A DNA stretch of 64,000 bases from Marmoricola sp. URHB0036 (GTDB lineage: Bacteria; Actinomycetota; Actinomycetes; Propionibacteriales; Nocardioidaceae): contig NZ_AUEP01000020.1 in NCBI RefSeq assembly GCF_000426045.1, positions 1 through 64,000 on the forward strand, in the 5' to 3' direction. This document shows, one piece after another, positions 16,872-26,040 of the stretch. The number at the start of each line of letters is the position of its first letter. Position 1 is the stretch's first letter. The translations under genes and the position numbers were made by a program. Under the pieces are notes generated by a model. It had not been told where the DNA came from and made no database searches. It saw only the letters and a list, made by a program, of their open reading frames with translations.

Positions 16872-19800
16872 GTGAACGCCCAGCCGCTGCTCGGTCGTGA
16901 CGACGTCGTCGCCCGGGCCGAGACGCTGCTGGCGGACTGCCGAGCCGGACGCGGGCGCGTGCTCTGGGTCCACGGTGACGCGGGCATCGGGAAGACACGG
17001 GTGCTCCTGGAGGTGGCGGCCCGCGCCGAGGGGTGCACGGTCCTGCGCGGCACGGGGTGGGAGGACCCCGGAACTCCGTCGTTCTGGGTCTGGTCCCAGG
17101 TACTGCGGGCCGCGGCCGCCGTACATCCTCCGGAGCAGTGGGGCGATCGCGCTCGGCCGGCGCTGCCGCTGCTCGAGGGGACGGGCGAGGCGCAGTCGGA
17201 GGTGCCGGGCCGCTTCCCGCTGTTCGATGCCGTGGCCGGTGTGGTCGACGACCTGGCCCGCGAGCAGCCCGTCGTGCTCCTGCTGGACGACGTGCACTGG
17301 GTCGACGAGGGGTCGTTGCGGCTCCTCCAGCACCTGACCTCGGACCTGGCGCAGCGTGCCGTCCTCGTGGTCTGCGGCTGGCGCGACCACGAGACCGACG
17401 TCACCGCCGAGCAGCGCGACCTCGCGGCCCGGATCGCCAGCCGTGGCGAGTCCTGGCTGCTGCGAGGTCTGCCCAGCGACGACGTACGCGCGCTGATCAC
17501 CGCGACGACCGGTCGCGACCCCGGCGAGGACGAGACGCGCGCGGTCGCCGAGCGCACCGGTGGCAACCCGCTCTTCGTCTCGGAGATGGCCCGGCTGGCT
17601 GCCTCACGGGGCGTGGGCTCGGTCGCGACCGTGCTGCCCGAGTCGGCCAAGGCCACCATCCGTCGCCGCGTCGCTCGACTCGCCCAGCCCGCCGAGGCCG
17701 CCCTCGGGGCCGCGGCGGTGCTGGGGGCGTCATCGTCGGTGACCCGGCTGGCCTCGCTGCTCGGTACGCCGCCTGCCGAGCTGGCTGCGATGGTCGACGA
17801 CCTGGTCGACGCAGGGCTCGTGACGCACGAGGGCGACCGCCTCGACTTCTCCCACGCGCTGATCCGCGACGCCGTCCACGAGACCCTCGCTCCCGCCCGT
17901 CGCCGCGAGCTGCACCTCGCGGCGGCCGAGCTGGTCGACGCAGGGTACGCACGCACGGGCGCCCTGGCAGCCGAGCGTGCGCACCACCTGATCCAGGCGC
18001 TGCCGCTGGTCTCCACGGACACCGCGGCCGCCGCGGCCCAGGATGCGTCCCGTGCCGCCACGGCCATGCTGGCCTACGAGGACGCCGCAGGCTGGTGCGA
18101 CCGGGTCCTCGAGCTCGTCGACGTCGGGTCCCCTCGACGTGCCGACCTGTTGCTGCTCGCCGGCGAGACGCGGCTCAGCACCGGCGAGCTCGACCGGGCA
18201 CGCGAGGCGTTCCTCGCGGCAGCAGAGCTCGCACGTCGCGCCGATGACGCCGACCTGTTCGCGCGCGCGGCGCTGGGCTTCGCGTCCGGACTGTCGGGGT
18301 TCGAGGTGTTCCTCTTCGACCGGGCGCAGACCGACCTGCTCGAGGAAGCTCTCGTGCGCCTCGGCCGCGAGGACTCCGTGCGTCGGGCGCAGGTCCTCGC
18401 CCGACTCTCGGTCGCGCTGTCCTTCTCCGCCACGACCGAACGGCGTCGGACGCTCGCCGAGGAGGCGGTCGCCATGGCCCGGGGGCTCGACGACCCGGCG
18501 GCGCTCGCGGGTGCGCTGGCCGCCCACTGCGACGCGGTCGCCGGCCCGGCGTACGTCGATCTGCGCAAGCAGCAGGCGGGCGAGATCATCGACCTGGCCC
18601 GACTGGTCCCCGACGTCGCACTCGAGCTCCTCGGGCTCCGGCTGCGCGTCGTCGCCCGGCTGGAGCGCGGTGACCTCGGGGGCGCCAGACAGGACATCGG
18701 CGAGTTCGAGCGTCTGGTCGCGCGCCTGCGGCAGCCATTCTTCTCCTGGTACACCGTCCTGTGGCGCGGCCTCGAGGCGCACCTCGCCGGTGACCTGGTC
18801 GAGATGGGGTCCTGCGCGACCGAGATCGGCCGGCTCGCCGAGCTGGGCGGAAGTCGCAACGCCCTGGTGCTGAGCCACGTGCAGTCCGCCTGGCCGCAGA
18901 TCGAGCGCGGACTCGCGGCAGCGGCCATGGAGCACATGCTCACCGTCTTCGGGGACCTGCCTGAGCTGGCCGGCGACGGCGGCTCGGTCGTCCGGCTCTT
19001 CCACGGACAGCCGGCCGAGGTCCGCTCGGCCGCCCTCCCCCTGGTCCCGCAGATCCTCGCGAACCTGCCGGTCGACAAGGAGTGGCTGCCCAACCTCTCG
19101 GCCGTCGTCGGCGGCTTCTGGGAACAGGACATCGGCGGAGAGCCCGCCCGACTGGTCCACGACGAGCTCGCGCCGTGGGCCGAGCTGTTCCTCGTCGACG
19201 GGATCGGCGCCGCGTTCCTCGGCTCGGTCGAGCTCGCCCTCGGTCAGCTGACCACCCTCCTGGGGGACTACGACGCGGCAGCGGGCCACTTCGAGCGGGC
19301 ACTCGACCGGAACGCGATGGCCGGGGCCGCGCTGCCGGTCGCGAACACCCAGCGCGCCTTCGCGGAGATGCTGAGGCGTCGCCGGGCGCCCGGCGACGAG
19401 GAGCGGCGCCGCGCGCTGCTCACCGAGTCGCTCGCGTTCTACCGCGGCGCGGGGATCCTCGAGCGGGTGGCCGAGGTCGAGGAACTCCTCGGACCGGCCC
19501 CGACGGCCGAGGTCACCGAGGTCACCGAGGCGATCGGCACCTTCCGACGCGCCGGGTCCTTCTGGATGGTGGGCTGGCGCGGGCGGGAAGCCACCCTCCC
19601 AGCGGTGAAGGGGATGGCCGACCTCGCCGTGCTCCTCGCGCAGCCCGACCGCGAGACCCACGTCCTCGACCTGGTCGGCGCCACCGGCGCGCCACGCAGC
19701 GACCTCGGGGAGGTCATCGACGCGCCCGCGCGGGAGGCCTACCGCGCACGGCTCGCCGAGCTGGAGGAACGCCTGACCGAGGCGGAGGCCACGGGTGACG

Positions 19801-20072
19801 CGGATGCCTCGGAGCAGGCGACGACCGAGCGGGAGTTCCTGCTGGCCGAGCTGGGGGCGGCGTACGGCCTCGGTGGGCGGGCCCGACGCGCGGGGGACCC
19901 CGCCGAACGCGCCCGCACCACGGTGACCTCGCGGGTGCGCGACGCCATCCGGCGCATCGACGACGCGCTGCCCGAGCTCGGCCGGCACCTGCGCGCGTCG
20001 GTCCGCACCGGCACCTACTGCATCTACGCACCGGAGTCCCCGACGACGTGGGACACCCGTCCCACGTCGTGA
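16872..20072 (+). CDS. Large AAA/MalT-like signalling ATPase with a C-terminal regulatory module
   Basis: A 1066-aa STAND-type ATPase. The N-terminal LLGRDDVVARAETLLADC leads to Walker A HGDAGIGKTRVLLEV and Walker B VVLLLDDVHWVDEGSLRLLQ (residues to about 160). A long TPR-like helical region follows (about 330-870). The C-terminus lacks a LuxR helix-turn-helix and instead has the module FRRAGSFWMVGWRG, KGMADLAVLLAQPD, AYGLGGRARRAGDPAERAR and LGRHLRASVRTGTYCIYAPE, which recurs in actinobacterial proteins and may be a winged-helix output. GTG 16872 has AGGAG six bases upstream. It lies just upstream of, and co-directional with, the ABM/SnoaL and methyltransferase genes. Confidence 0.8.
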   Translation: MNAQPLLGRDDVVARAETLLADCRAGRGRVLWVHGDAGIGKTRVLLEVAARAEGCTVLRGTGWEDPGTPSFWVWSQVLRAAAAVHPPEQWGDRARPALPLLEGTGEAQSEVPGRFPLFDAVAGVVDDLAREQPVVLLLDDVHWVDEGSLRLLQHLTSDLAQRAVLVVCGWRDHETDVTAEQRDLAARIASRGESWLLRGLPSDDVRALITATTGRDPGEDETRAVAERTGGNPLFVSEMARLAASRGVGSVATVLPESAKATIRRRVARLAQPAEAALGAAAVLGASSSVTRLASLLGTPPAELAAMVDDLVDAGLVTHEGDRLDFSHALIRDAVHETLAPARRRELHLAAAELVDAGYARTGALAAERAHHLIQALPLVSTDTAAAAAQDASRAATAMLAYEDAAGWCDRVLELVDVGSPRRADLLLLAGETRLSTGELDRAREAFLAAAELARRADDADLFARAALGFASGLSGFEVFLFDRAQTDLLEEALVRLGREDSVRRAQVLARLSVALSFSATTERRRTLAEEAVAMARGLDDPAALAGALAAHCDAVAGPAYVDLRKQQAGEIIDLARLVPDVALELLGLRLRVVARLERGDLGGARQDIGEFERLVARLRQPFFSWYTVLWRGLEAHLAGDLVEMGSCATEIGRLAELGGSRNALVLSHVQSAWPQIERGLAAAAMEHMLTVFGDLPELAGDGGSVVRLFHGQPAEVRSAALPLVPQILANLPVDKEWLPNLSAVVGGFWEQDIGGEPARLVHDELAPWAELFLVDGIGAAFLGSVELALGQLTTLLGDYDAAAGHFERALDRNAMAGAALPVANTQRAFAEMLRRRRAPGDEERRRALLTESLAFYRGAGILERVAEVEELLGPAPTAEVTEVTEAIGTFRRAGSFWMVGWRGREATLPAVKGMADLAVLLAQPDRETHVLDLVGATGAPRSDLGEVIDAPAREAYRARLAELEERLTEAEATGDADASEQATTEREFLLAELGAAYGLGGRARRAGDPAERARTTVTSRVRDAIRRIDDALPELGRHLRASVRTGTYCIYAPESPTTWDTRPTS

Positions 20073-20128
20073 GGTCGGATCCCACGCCTGCGGGATGACA
20101 CCAACCCTTCACAGAGAAAGGCCTCGCC

Positions 20129-20824
20129 ATGGGCTTCCTGCAGATCATCGACTTCCACACCGACCACTACGACGAGTTCGTCCGCCTCGAGCGGCAGTGG
20201 GTCACCGACACCGACGGGCAGCGCACCGCCGTGGGTGGCCAGCTGTACGTCGACCGCGACGACCCGACGCACTACGTCGCCCTCGACTGGTTCACCGACT
20301 ACGACTCGGCCATGGTGAACTCGGCACTGCCGGGCACCAGCGCCTTCGCCGAGAAGGCGACCGCGCTGAGCACGGCCGATGTCACCTTCCACAACCTCGA
20401 ACCGGCCGACATCGAGGTGTTCATCCAGGGTGAGCCGGAGCTGCGCTGCGCCCTGGAGACCAGCACCCTGACGCGCCACGCCTTCAGCGACGACGTGGAG
20501 GTCGACATGATCGTCCCCCACGGCCGCGTCCGGACCAGGGGCGTCGACGCCCTCGAAGCGGGCCTGAAGGAGGAGTCCGCCGGGAGGACCCTCACGGTCT
20601 GGGACGTCCAGGCGACCATGACGGGCTTCGTGGTCGAGTACGCCTACCGCACCCACGACGAGGACGACAGCGCCGCCGTCGGAAGCGTGATCGCCCACGT
20701 GCACGAGGGTCGGATCGACCGCCTCTTCATCACCTGCGGGGGCAACTGGAACGTCGAGACCCAGGAGCGCGTGCGCCGCGAGACCGGAGAGCTCGGTGCC
20801 GGTCTCGTCGGGAGCCGGTCATGA
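20129..20824 (+). CDS. Fusion of an ABM-like domain and a SnoaL/NTF2-like domain
   Basis: A 231-aa soluble protein with two small alpha+beta barrel-type domains. Residues 1-100 (FLQIIDFHTDHYDEFVRLER, then YVALDWFTDYDSAMVNS) look like an antibiotic-biosynthesis-monooxygenase (ABM) fold. Residues 110-215 (RCALETSTLTRHAFSDDVEV, SVIAHVHEGRIDRLFITCGG) look like SnoaL/NTF2. Such folds often act in secondary metabolism, but no catalytic residues can be assigned. Its stop overlaps the next ATG (ATGA), so it is coupled to the methyltransferase. Confidence 0.7.
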   Translation: MGFLQIIDFHTDHYDEFVRLERQWVTDTDGQRTAVGGQLYVDRDDPTHYVALDWFTDYDSAMVNSALPGTSAFAEKATALSTADVTFHNLEPADIEVFIQGEPELRCALETSTLTRHAFSDDVEVDMIVPHGRVRTRGVDALEAGLKEESAGRTLTVWDVQATMTGFVVEYAYRTHDEDDSAAVGSVIAHVHEGRIDRLFITCGGNWNVETQERVRRETGELGAGLVGSRS

Positions 20825-21918
20825 CCGCCGTCGAGACCACCCCGGAGCCGGCGGCGATCGAGGCCGGCGGCGCGATCATGGAGCGCCTGTTCATGGCGAT
20901 GCTCGGATCCCTCGAGCTGGCCACGGTGCACCTGGGGTCGCAGCTCGGCCTGTACGCCGCGCTCGCCCAGCCGCGCTCCGCGGGCGAGCTGGCCTCGGCG
21001 ACCGGGATCGACGAGCGTTACGCCGAGGAGTGGCTCGAGCAGCAGGCCATCGGCGGCCTGGTTGAGGTCGCCGAGCCCGGCGACCGCCGGACGCGGAGAT
21101 ACGTCACGAGCCGGGGACAGCGGATGGCCCTTGCCGAGCCCGACTCGCCCGTGTACGCCGCGTCCATGGCTCTCCTCCTGGGCGGCGTCGGCGCGGTTCT
21201 GCCCCGGCTGCCGCAGACCTATCGTGACGGGACCGGCATCTCCTTCGGTGAGTACGGCGACGACGTCCGGCTCGGGCAGGGGTTGTTCAACCGCATCGCG
21301 TTCCTCGGCCAGCTCGTCCCGGAGTGGCTGCCGGCGATGCCGGACGTCGCCGCGCTGCTGGCCCGCGACGGGGCGGCAGCGGTCGACCTGGGCTGCGGGG
21401 TCGGGTGGTCGAGCATCGCCCTGGCCCAGGCCCACCCCGCACTCACCGTCCTCGGTGTCGACAGCGACGACGCCTCGGTGATGGAGGCGCGGCTGCACGC
21501 CGCCGACGCCGGGCTGGAGGACCGGGTCCGCTTCGAGGTCGTCGACGCAGCTGCCGACCTCGGCGAGGACAGCTTCGACGTCGCCTTCTACTTCGAGGCC
21601 CTGCACGACATGGCTCATCCCGTCGAGGCGCTGGCATCGACTGGCCGGGCGCTGCGCCCCGGTGGACGGGTGGTGGTCATGGACGAGCGTGCGGAGGAGG
21701 AGTTCGCCCCGGACGGCTCGGAGATCGAACGGCTGCTGGCCGCGTCGAGCGTGCTGCACTGCCTGCCGGTGGGCCGCTCGCAAGGCGACTCGACAGCGAC
21801 CGGCGCACTCTTCCGTCCGGCGACGATGCGGCGTTACGCCGAGCAGGCGGGCTACGCAGCCGTCGAGGTCGCGCCCATCGAGCACGACGTCTTCCGGTTC
21901 TACGTGCTCAGGCCGTGA
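20821..21918 (+). CDS. SAM-dependent methyltransferase with N-terminal winged-helix domain (Rv2258c-like)
   Basis: A 365-aa methyltransferase. Residues 15-100 form a dimerisation/winged-helix domain (QPRSAGELASATGIDERYAE, then QQAIGGLVEVAEPGD). The SAM domain follows with motif I AAVDLGCGVGWSSIALAQA, acidic VLGVDSDDASV, DSFDVAFYFEALHDMAHPVE and ALRPGGRVVVMDE. The architecture matches the Rv2258c-type family. It starts by ATGA overlap with the ABM/SnoaL gene, so the pair may act on the same small molecule (inference). Its 3' end overlaps the convergent homocysteine methyltransferase gene by 11 bp. Confidence 0.85.
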   Translation: MTAVETTPEPAAIEAGGAIMERLFMAMLGSLELATVHLGSQLGLYAALAQPRSAGELASATGIDERYAEEWLEQQAIGGLVEVAEPGDRRTRRYVTSRGQRMALAEPDSPVYAASMALLLGGVGAVLPRLPQTYRDGTGISFGEYGDDVRLGQGLFNRIAFLGQLVPEWLPAMPDVAALLARDGAAAVDLGCGVGWSSIALAQAHPALTVLGVDSDDASVMEARLHAADAGLEDRVRFEVVDAAADLGEDSFDVAFYFEALHDMAHPVEALASTGRALRPGGRVVVMDERAEEEFAPDGSEIERLLAASSVLHCLPVGRSQGDSTATGALFRPATMRRYAEQAGYAAVEVAPIEHDVFRFYVLRP

Positions 21919-22849
21919 CGGCGTCCGCGATGGCGGCGATGTGCTCGTGGTCGGTGCCGCAGCACCCACCGACCACCCGGAGGTGCGGCAGGATCTGCTG
22001 CAGCTGCGCGTAGTGGTCGGCCAGCCCCTGCACGTCACCGCGGTCCAGCCCGTCGGCGGCGTCGAGCTCGGCGTGGCTCATCGTCGAGGAGTTCGCGCGG
22101 ATCGCCTGCACCCGCTGCACCCACGGCTCGCCGTTCGCGAGGCCGTCCGCCAGGACCGAGGCGAAGTGGGTGGGGTGGGCGCAGTTCACCATGAAGTACG
22201 CCGCCACCGACTCGGTCTCCCGGTCGACCTGCTCGATCGCAGCACCCAGGCCCTGACCCGACGGCAGTCGCCCGTCGGTCTCGACGGTGAAGGAGACCGC
22301 GACGGGCACGCCGGCCGCCGTGGCCGCCTCGACGACGCCGATCGCCTCCTCGGCGTACGTCATCGTGACGGCGCTCATCAGCTGCGCACCCGCGGCGGCG
22401 AAGGCGTTGGCCTGGAGCGAGTGGTAGCTCGCGGCCTCGTCACTGCTCATGGTCTCGCCGACCACGTAGCCGTCGCCGCGTGGACCGACGACGCCGTTGA
22501 CCACGGTCTCCAGGCCCGGCCGCGAGGCGCCCACCCTCGCGGCGTAGCTGACCGCCCGGCGGTTGACCTCGGCGAGAGCCCACGGGTCACACCCGAGCCG
22601 GGCACCCCAGTCGGGGTTGGCCCGCCAGGTCACCGTGTCGATGACGAAGCCGGACCCGACGCGTTCCGCGGTGTCGAGGTACGGCCTGAAGTAGCGGTCG
22701 AGGTGTGCTTTGCCGTCCTCGGAACTGAGCAACGGGAACGACGCGAAGTCGGGGAGGGCGAGGCCGTCGAGGAAGATCAGCGTCGTCTCGAGGCCGCCGT
22801 CGGTGAGGTAGACGGACCCGCTCGCGGACAGGGGCAGAGAGGTGGGCAT
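21908..22849 (-). CDS. Homocysteine S-methyltransferase family protein
   Basis: A 313-aa zinc enzyme of the MmuM/BHMT-like family that transfers a methyl group from S-methylmethionine or a related donor to homocysteine. It starts with LTDGGLETTLIFLDGLALPD and carries the zinc cysteines in YFMVNCAHPTHF and VVGGCCGTDHEHI. ETMSSDEAASYHSLQANAF is also family-like. ATG 22849 has TAGGAG upstream. Natural donors are not readable from sequence; a thiol other than homocysteine is possible. It overlaps the SAM methyltransferase tail to tail. Confidence 0.88.
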   Translation of the reverse strand: MPTSLPLSASGSVYLTDGGLETTLIFLDGLALPDFASFPLLSSEDGKAHLDRYFRPYLDTAERVGSGFVIDTVTWRANPDWGARLGCDPWALAEVNRRAVSYAARVGASRPGLETVVNGVVGPRGDGYVVGETMSSDEAASYHSLQANAFAAAGAQLMSAVTMTYAEEAIGVVEAATAAGVPVAVSFTVETDGRLPSGQGLGAAIEQVDRETESVAAYFMVNCAHPTHFASVLADGLANGEPWVQRVQAIRANSSTMSHAELDAADGLDRGDVQGLADHYAQLQQILPHLRVVGGCCGTDHEHIAAIADAVTA

Positions 22850-22927
22850 GAACGTCTCCTAAGCGGTTCCGTCGATGGTGCCCCGGAACCGGGCCTTGCG
22901 CAGCCCCGCGCGCGGCCGATCTGACTC

Positions 22928-23989
22928 TCAAGCCGGGCGAAGCGGCTCGAACCGGACGGTCGCGCCCGCGATGCGAGACACCTTTCCCTGGAGGGCCAGC
23001 AGCTCGAGATGGGCGAGCGTCTCGAACGCCGCCAGCACGCCGTCGAACGGCCCGAGCTCGTCGCGATGGCGCTCGCGTCGGGTCCACGGCAGCTCGCCGG
23101 CCGCCTCCCACGCCGTACGTGCTCCGGAGTCGACAGCGCGCAACGACTGCTCGAGGCGTACGTCGTGGTGCGCCACCAGCTCGTCGACCCGCGTGTGCGA
23201 GGACTCGGTCACCGGGCCGTGCGCCGGCAACAGCTTCAGGTCCGGCATCGCCCGGACCTTCGCGAGCGAGGCGAGGTAGTCACGCAACGGTTGCTGGACG
23301 TACGCCGGTTCGAAGCCGATCGAGGGCGTGATCGTGGAGAGCACGTGGTCGCCCGCGAAGAGCAACGAGGCCTCCTCGTCGGCGAAGACGTAGTGCCCTT
23401 GGGTGTGTCCGGGCGTCGAGACCGCCCCGAGCCGACGCGACCCGATGTCGATGACCAGGTCTCGGTCGAGCCACTCGTCGGGCATGCCGTAGTCGTCCAT
23501 CGACGGCGGTCTGGACGGCATCATCGCCCGCCAGCCCTCGGCCAGCTCCTCGGCCCCGGCGGCACGCAATCGGTCCATGTTCGGGTCCTCGTCGAGGGCG
23601 TCGCTGTGCATCAGCTCCATCGTGGCCTTGTCCCCGAGGCCGAGCGCCACGTGCGCGCCCACCTCACGACCGACCACCGAAGCCTGCGTGTAGTGGTCGC
23701 GGTGCATGTGGGTGACCAGGAAGCGGCGGATGTCACGCACGGTGTAGCCGAGCTGCTTGAGACTCGCGTCGAAGATCGTGCGTGACTCGGGGATGGCCCA
23801 GCCACCGTCGATCAGCACCAGTCCGTCGTCGGTCTCGATGACGTAGACGTTGACCGCACGGAGCCCGTCCATCGGCAACGGCAGTGGCAACCGGTGCACG
23901 CCCGGCGCCACCTCGAAGGCGCCCGGCTCGGTCCACTCCCCCCGACCAGCACGGTCGACGACGCGCTCGGCGCCGGGGGGTCGGGTCAC
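22928..23989 (-). CDS. MBL-fold metallo-hydrolase
   Basis: A 353-aa metallo-beta-lactamase-fold hydrolase. The dinuclear metal site is intact: HxHxDH in VTHMHRDHYTQASVVG, the later His in STPGHTQGHYVF, and Asp in LLFAGDHVLSTI. Substrate is unknown; lactone or thioester hydrolysis would fit the company it keeps. Its ATG overlaps the stop of the DapB-like gene (ATGA), making it the last gene of a three-gene unit led by the SDR. Confidence 0.85.
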   Translation of the reverse strand: MTRPPGAERVVDRAGRGEWTEPGAFEVAPGVHRLPLPLPMDGLRAVNVYVIETDDGLVLIDGGWAIPESRTIFDASLKQLGYTVRDIRRFLVTHMHRDHYTQASVVGREVGAHVALGLGDKATMELMHSDALDEDPNMDRLRAAGAEELAEGWRAMMPSRPPSMDDYGMPDEWLDRDLVIDIGSRRLGAVSTPGHTQGHYVFADEEASLLFAGDHVLSTITPSIGFEPAYVQQPLRDYLASLAKVRAMPDLKLLPAHGPVTESSHTRVDELVAHHDVRLEQSLRAVDSGARTAWEAAGELPWTRRERHRDELGPFDGVLAAFETLAHLELLALQGKVSRIAGATVRFEPLRPA

Positions 23990-25074
23990 GTCGCGGACGC
24001 TACCAACCCACGTCCCGTGACCGGTGGCAGGTCCTTGGCGTACACCAGTCCTGGCCCGGCCTCGCAGACGGCGTGCACGGCGTTCACCAGCCGCATCGCT
24101 GTCACGATCATCCCGGAGACGTTGTGGTCACCGTCCTCGCCGTGGTGGGTGAAGTCGATGCGCATCACCGGCTCGCCCTCGACCTCGACGCGGTAGCAAC
24201 CGCCGCCCTCGGGAGGCTGCGGCCAGGACGGCATCTGGTCGACGTGGGTGCGCGTCACGTGGTCGAGGATCACCCGCGGCACTCCGTCGACCAAGCCTTT
24301 GACCTGGAAGCGGACGGCACCCATGGTGCCCTCGGCGATGTCCACGCTCGCGGTGCTCAGCTCGCGGTCGGCCGGCTCGCGCTCGACGATCTCCTCGAGG
24401 TCGGGGTCGAGCTCGAGCTCGAGCCCGGCCGCGATCTGGCGTACGACGGGACCCCATGCGGTGGTGAGGATCCCGGGCTGCCAGAGCATCGCCACGTCGT
24501 CCATCGGCTTGCCGAAGCCGTAGATCTCGTTCATCACGACTGGCTGGTAGTACGTCGAGTAGTCGGCGATCTCGCTGACCCGGACCAGGTCGATCCGCTG
24601 CGACAGCGAGGTCAGCGCCAGCGGCAGCACGTCGTTGGCCCACCCGGGGTCGATGCCGTTGACGTGCAGGCTGGCCCCCGTCTTCTCCCCGGCGGCGTCG
24701 ATGGCGTCGACGAAGTCGTCGAGGCCGAGCCCCTGCGGGTAGCAGAGCAGCACCGGGCCGCTCGAGACGACGTTGATGCCGCGCTCGACCATCTCGGTCA
24801 GATCGGCGATCGCCTCGAAGATGCGGTCGTCGACCATCGCCGTGTGCACGATGCAGTCGGGCTCGAGGGCGTACAGCGCCTCCTTGTCGTCGGTTGCCAG
24901 GACACCGAGCTCGCGTCCCAGTCCCGCGAGCTCACCTGCGTCCTTGCCGACCTTCTCCGGGCTGGAGACCCACACGCCCACGAGCTCGAGATCCGGACGG
25001 GCGTCGATGCCGGCGATGGCGTGCCGACCCACCGTGCCGGTCGACCACGCGACGACGCGCTTGACGTCGCTCAC
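23986..25074 (-). CDS. DapB-like NAD(P)-dependent dehydrogenase (amine/diaminopentanoate dehydrogenase-like)
   Basis: A 362-aa protein of the family related to dihydrodipicolinate reductase N-domains and 2,4-diaminopentanoate dehydrogenase, common in mycobacteria and nocardioforms. The Rossmann start is [17 protein letters not shown], then [17 protein letters not shown] and [32 protein letters not shown] and [17 protein letters not shown] follow. Substrate is unknown. Both ends overlap neighbours by four bases (ATGA), so SDR, DapB-like and MBL proteins are probably made in fixed proportion. Confidence 0.8.
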   Translation of the reverse strand: MSDVKRVVAWSTGTVGRHAIAGIDARPDLELVGVWVSSPEKVGKDAGELAGLGRELGVLATDDKEALYALEPDCIVHTAMVDDRIFEAIADLTEMVERGINVVSSGPVLLCYPQGLGLDDFVDAIDAAGEKTGASLHVNGIDPGWANDVLPLALTSLSQRIDLVRVSEIADYSTYYQPVVMNEIYGFGKPMDDVAMLWQPGILTTAWGPVVRQIAAGLELELDPDLEEIVEREPADRELSTASVDIAEGTMGAVRFQVKGLVDGVPRVILDHVTRTHVDQMPSWPQPPEGGGCYRVEVEGEPVMRIDFTHHGEDGDHNVSGMIVTAMRLVNAVHAVCEAGPGLVYAKDLPPVTGRGLVASAT

Positions 25075-25883
25075 TGTTCGGCACCCGATCCGGCGACCAG
25101 GTCGGGGAGACCGAGGTCGAGGTTGGGGATCTGCAGACCGCCGTCGACCTCGATCACCTTGCCGGTGACGAAGCCGCCCGCGGGACTGGCCAGGTAGAGC
25201 ACCGCCGCCGAGATGTCCTCGACCTCACCCACGCGACCCAACGGCGTCTTCGAGGTCATCTGGTGCATGGTCGCCTCGTCGCTGGCCACGAACTCGAGCG
25301 CGCTGGTCATCACACTGCCGACCGCGATCGCGTTCACCCGGATCGTCGGGCTCAGGTCGAGGGCCGCCAGCCGGGTGTAGTGCGCGAGTGCGGCCTTGGC
25401 CGTGCCGTAGGCGAGGTAGCCGCGGCCGGAGACCCGGCCCATCACGCTGGAGATGTTCACGATCGAGCCGCCGTCGTTCTTCAGCATCTGCGGCACCGCG
25501 GCCCGGGTGAGTGCGTGGGCGGTGGAGACGTTGAAGTGGAAGGCCTCCTCGAGGTAGGCCGGGTCGGTGTCGAGCAGTGCGTTGGGGATAGTTCCGCCGA
25601 CGTTGTTCACGACGATGTCGAGCCGGCCGAACTCGTCGTACGCCGCATCGGCCAGGCCGGCGACGGCGTCGAGGTCCATCAGGTTGGCGGGTACGACGAG
25701 GGCTCGTCGCCCGGCCGCCTCGACGTCCTTGGCGACCTGCTCGAGCTGGTCGGCCGTGCGTGAGGAGAGGACGACATCGGCACCCGCCTCGGCGAGGGCG
25801 ACGGCACTCGCCGCGCCGATCCCCCGTCCGGCGCCGGTGACGACCGCGACCTTCCCGTCCACCTTGAAGCGGTCCAGAATCAT
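25071..25883 (-). CDS. SDR-family NAD(P)-dependent oxidoreductase
   Basis: A 270-aa classical short-chain dehydrogenase. The cofactor motif TGxxxGxG is seen in [20 protein letters not shown], the NNVGG motif in [14 protein letters not shown], and the catalytic Ser and YxxxK in [20 protein letters not shown] followed by [14 protein letters not shown] closes the fold. ATG 25883 lies seven bases from a -10 (TACATT) with no ribosome site, so the transcript is probably leaderless. The KstR-like operator over the -10 suggests de-repression during steroid or lipid-type catabolism (inference). Confidence 0.9.
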   Translation of the reverse strand: MILDRFKVDGKVAVVTGAGRGIGAASAVALAEAGADVVLSSRTADQLEQVAKDVEAAGRRALVVPANLMDLDAVAGLADAAYDEFGRLDIVVNNVGGTIPNALLDTDPAYLEEAFHFNVSTAHALTRAAVPQMLKNDGGSIVNISSVMGRVSGRGYLAYGTAKAALAHYTRLAALDLSPTIRVNAIAVGSVMTSALEFVASDEATMHQMTSKTPLGRVGEVEDISAAVLYLASPAGGFVTGKVIEVDGGLQIPNLDLGLPDLVAGSGAEQ

Positions 25884-25890
25884 GCGCGAA

Positions 25891-25909
25891 AATGTAACAC
25901 GTTCTAGTT
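25891..25909 (-). promoter_or_regulatory. KstR-like palindromic operator overlapping the -10 of the SDR operon
   Basis: On the minus strand AACTAGAACGTGTTACA (25909-25893) closely resembles the TetR-type KstR box with core TAGAACNNGTTNTA used by actinobacterial lipid/steroid regulons. The -10 hexamer TACATT (25896-25891) overlaps it, and ATG 25883 follows seven bases later. Such placement fits repression. The regulator gene is not in this window. Confidence 0.6.
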
Positions 25910-25934
25910 CTTGGTGGACCAGTCTCAGGTCGCC

Positions 25935-26022
25935 GGGTTTCCCCGGACGTCCGGGGATTCTGTGGGCTGGCGGGCAGAACTTTGCCTGCCAGCCCGGAGT
26001 TTCACCGGACGTCCGGGGAAAC
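25935..26022 (-). repeat. Composite palindromic repeat, copy B
   Basis: Two copies of the GTTTCCCCGGAC/GTCCGGGGAAAC palindrome (about 25937-25958 and 25999-26022, each with small changes) flank a long imperfect hairpin (about 25964-25995, GGGCTGGCGGGCA against TGCCTGCCAGCCC). It begins 18 bases after the histidine-kinase stop, as copy A does after the methyltransferase. Both share AGAATC in the minus strand just beyond the central hairpin. Confidence 0.85.
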
Positions 26023-26040
26023 TTGGGGCGACGCCCTCCC

